Under the pieces are notes generated by a model. It was not told the origin of the DNA. It did no database searches and saw only the letters and a program-made list of their open reading frames with translations. Below are positions 61,284 to 64,000 of a stretch of 64,000 nucleotides of DNA, piece by piece; the first letter of the stretch is position 1, and the number at the start of each line of letters is the position of its first letter. A program made the translations under genes and the position numbers. This stretch comes from Dromaius novaehollandiae (lineage: Eukaryota; Chordata; Aves; Casuariiformes; Dromaiidae). The stretch covers positions 105,028,887-105,092,886 of the forward strand of contig NC_088100.1 of NCBI RefSeq assembly GCF_036370855.1, in the 5' to 3' direction.

Positions 61284-64000
61284 GAATGCAGGAAAAATAT
61301 TAAGCAGGTTTAGATTTGTCATAAATTTTATCCTCTTTTCATTTTTATATAAACTTTGATACACCATGTCTGTACTCTCTTATTCTTCTTTCTGCTTCTG
61401 TGCCTCCCCTCCTCCCTCTACTACAGGAAAGTCAGTAACATAAAATCAAAGGTTTTCTAAGCAAGACCAAAAGTTATGAACAAGTATGGATTTGTAAGCT
61501 CTTTCTGTAGGAATTATTAATTTGGGGGAATATTACAGTTACCACCTGGAGTTTGTATGTCTTCTTAGTTCGGAACTATCCATTCTTAGTTCTAAAACCT
61601 GACACTGTGAGGCTCTGTTCATCATTCTCGTAAACCAAGGAGGATAACTGGGGGGAGAGGGGGGGCTTTTTTAAAAGGGAAGATTGGATACTTTAATAGA
61701 ATTAGGGTGATTATCACAACGAGGCAAATTGTCTTTGAACTTTAACCTCAGTGGAAAGAGAAGTAACACCTACCCTCTTCAGAAAAGATGCTAACTACTC
61801 CCGTAATGCCTCCTGCCTCTCCTGCACTTGTTGAAATAACAGGATGGCACATTGAAGTGCCAAGTGAATAGCAGTCACACTATCATTTTTGTGACTGCAA
61901 GCGAAAATTTAATAAATGTCTCCTAATGAATTTAAGTTTTGCTTTCTTTTTTTTTCCCCCCTGCTCTCTGAGCTAATAGGATCGCTAAGGGCAAACATCT
62001 TTATTGTCTTACCTTTTCAGGCTCTTGTTTACAGTACCTCTTAATTTATTATATCGAACTGCTAATATCCCAACCACATTAGTTGCTACAGAAGAATATG
62101 GGAGAGGATGTGATTTCCTGGCCTGTTGGTGAAATGCAGTAGTTTGCCAGTTGGCACCGTCAACCACAAGTACTTAATAAAATCATCAAAGGAGATTAGT
62201 CAAGCTTTTCTTAAGGGGTCTTAAGACATGTCTGAGGCTTTCATTTAGTTGTTTATGGAGCTGCTTACATGTTCTCTGACATGGTTCCTGCTGTAAGAAC
62301 ATTCTTTTTGTTGTTCAGTTACACTTAAATGCATTTTTCTGTTTTGAAAGTCATGAGTTACAATCAAGTAGGAATATATCATAAACTAGTAAATGTACAA
62401 GGCAGCTACTCCAGACAAGATTTTATCTGTAAGCACTAAGCAACAAAACTAATACAATAAAAAAAACACATCCAAACCACCAGGCATCCATAAAAAATGA
62501 AATATAAAACTGGCTGCATGTTCTTCTCCCTCTCTTTCCTCTTCCCTTTCTTATTTGTTTTCATTTTCTCATACTGTCTTTTCTGTCTTGTGATAGAAGT
62601 GTAGCTCTCTGCCTTCAAAAAAAACATCAAAAACTGAGCCAACAACAACATGAAACCCTTGAGGAGGTGACAATGGAAAATAACACATCTGTGATTAAAA
62701 TAAATAAGAGGGAAATGGAGAAGAAATAACCATTTGAAAGATTATAAGGAGGATTTCATGATTTCAATTAGCTTCAACATTTCTGTTCCTTCACCGTCTT
62801 TCAAGACCAGTTTTTCTGCAGTAGCAGATGGACAGAGAACGTAGCCTGCAGCACCGTCCTGTGACAGCCCTATTCTCCCTCCCAGACACTGCTGTTAGTA
62901 AATAGATTTACACATTCTCCAATCTCCACACATCTTTCTGCCGAATAATTAAAAGCAGGATGATTAGTTTATTGAGTGGAAGGAGGAACTTTTTTATTGA
63001 GGTCCATCCACGATTTTATCAGGGCCAGCACTTTTACGGTTGTCATGAGGGTGCAGGCATCCAATTTTTCTTATCTGCCTGATTAATACAAACGCTGTTT
63101 CAGGACGCATTAATTAACAGATACAAATCTACGTTCTCATGGAAGGATCAATACAGAGAAGAAAAGAGGCATCAATGTGAATTTAGTGCTGATGATGGAG
63201 AAGGCACTCTATTGACATTTACGTGCATAGAAACTTTAAAGTTGCAGTGGAGCCCTTTTGTCCCTGTGATTTACAAATTAACAATTTTTCAGCTATAGCA
63301 ATGTTTCACATACTTCTGAGGAGTTTAATTAAGCAAAAAGCAATAAAATCAGTTTTGATTAAAAAAAGTTTAACCTGCAATTTCTCTCTATTCTGTTTTT
63401 TTCTGAAAACTCCCAACTTTCTTCTTTTATTATCTACTTTATTACTATTTTTCTTTAAAAATAATGCTATGTTTCAGTAACATTTATTGCATGCCAGAGT
63501 CAAAGGAAATCACATATGCTCTGTGTGGGGGGAAAATGGGATTCTGCTGATGAGCTATTGTACTCCAATTTGAAGAATCTGTGTTCTGGTGCAGTAAATA
63601 CACTAATTGTTTGTATATGAAACATAAAAAAATCAATAGAAAATTTTTACATGCTAGAAAAACTGGCAAATATAAACCACACTGTTCTGCTGTCCACTAA
63701 AAAGAGAAATAAACATGGTTATTTTCTCCTGGATAGAAGTAACTTTCTCTTGAAAGCCTGCTCAGTGAAAGCATGTTTTAACTTTTAAAGGCATCCCTCA
63801 TGGGAACGTAAAATGGCATCCTGCTATAATTAGCCGGTTTTGTTTTGCTTTGCTTTTCCAGAAAACGTGAAAGCACCCACCATGTCTCTTGCACAACACC
63901 AAAGCCCTTTGAATAGACATTCAGCAAGTCACAGGAAAAGCCACAGATTATACGGGCATGTGTATTTACATGCGGAGATCTCTTTTTAAATATTTTGAGG
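61284..64000. other. ESRRG: ESRRG intron (partial), no exon seen
   Basis: Intronic sequence 5' (in transcription sense) of the penultimate coding exon. The preceding coding exon, which would end near codon 288, was looked for and not found, so it lies beyond 64000. CNE-like blocks are suspected near 61850-62230 and 62990-63140. The rest is AT-rich. Confidence 0.75.

Overview
The window looks like nuclear DNA of a bird. It is AT-rich and mostly non-coding. It holds a 5'-truncated CR1 retroposon with the 8-bp terminal repeats seen in avian CR1s, and pieces of two conserved vertebrate genes whose introns are short compared with mammals. The protein-coding content is small: two exons of USH2A (usherin) and two exons of ESRRG (estrogen-related receptor gamma). 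Both genes lie on the minus strand in the same head-to-tail order as in human 1q41. I recognised the proteins from memory of the human sequences, and the splice sites and reading phases fit exactly.

Layout. 1-7125 is USH2A intron 3 and contains an old CR1 remnant (about 800-2080). USH2A exon 3 is at 7126-7291, intron 2 at 7292-13226, and exon 2 with the start codon at 13227-13743. A CpG island at about 14620-15110 is the likely USH2A promoter and first exon. It carries an RFX-like X-box and is followed by a 39-bp minisatellite (15150-15540). From 15.5 to about 41.1 kb is a gene-poor interval with one clear CR1 (27134-27950), pyrimidine-rich stretches and palindromes. From 41.1 to 45 kb is a small CpG-rich zone: an orphan CpG island (41145-41600), probable conserved non-coding sequence, and one or two candidate plus-strand exons (42697-42785, and more weakly 44899-44991). 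From about 45.6 to 49.23 kb is the probable ESRRG 3' UTR. The ESRRG last coding exon is at 49235-49479, the last intron at 49480-60987 (with probable regulatory sequence near 59.8-60.4 kb), the penultimate coding exon at 60988-61257, and the preceding intron runs to the window end.

The two genes are not known to act together. Usherin is a giant extracellular and transmembrane protein of photoreceptors and hair cells. ERR-gamma is an orphan nuclear receptor. There is no operon, CRISPR array, tRNA or rRNA here. The most interesting unexplained signal is the possible unannotated plus-strand spliced transcript between USH2A and ESRRG. The palindromes and CNE-like blocks come next. None is proven by the sequence alone.
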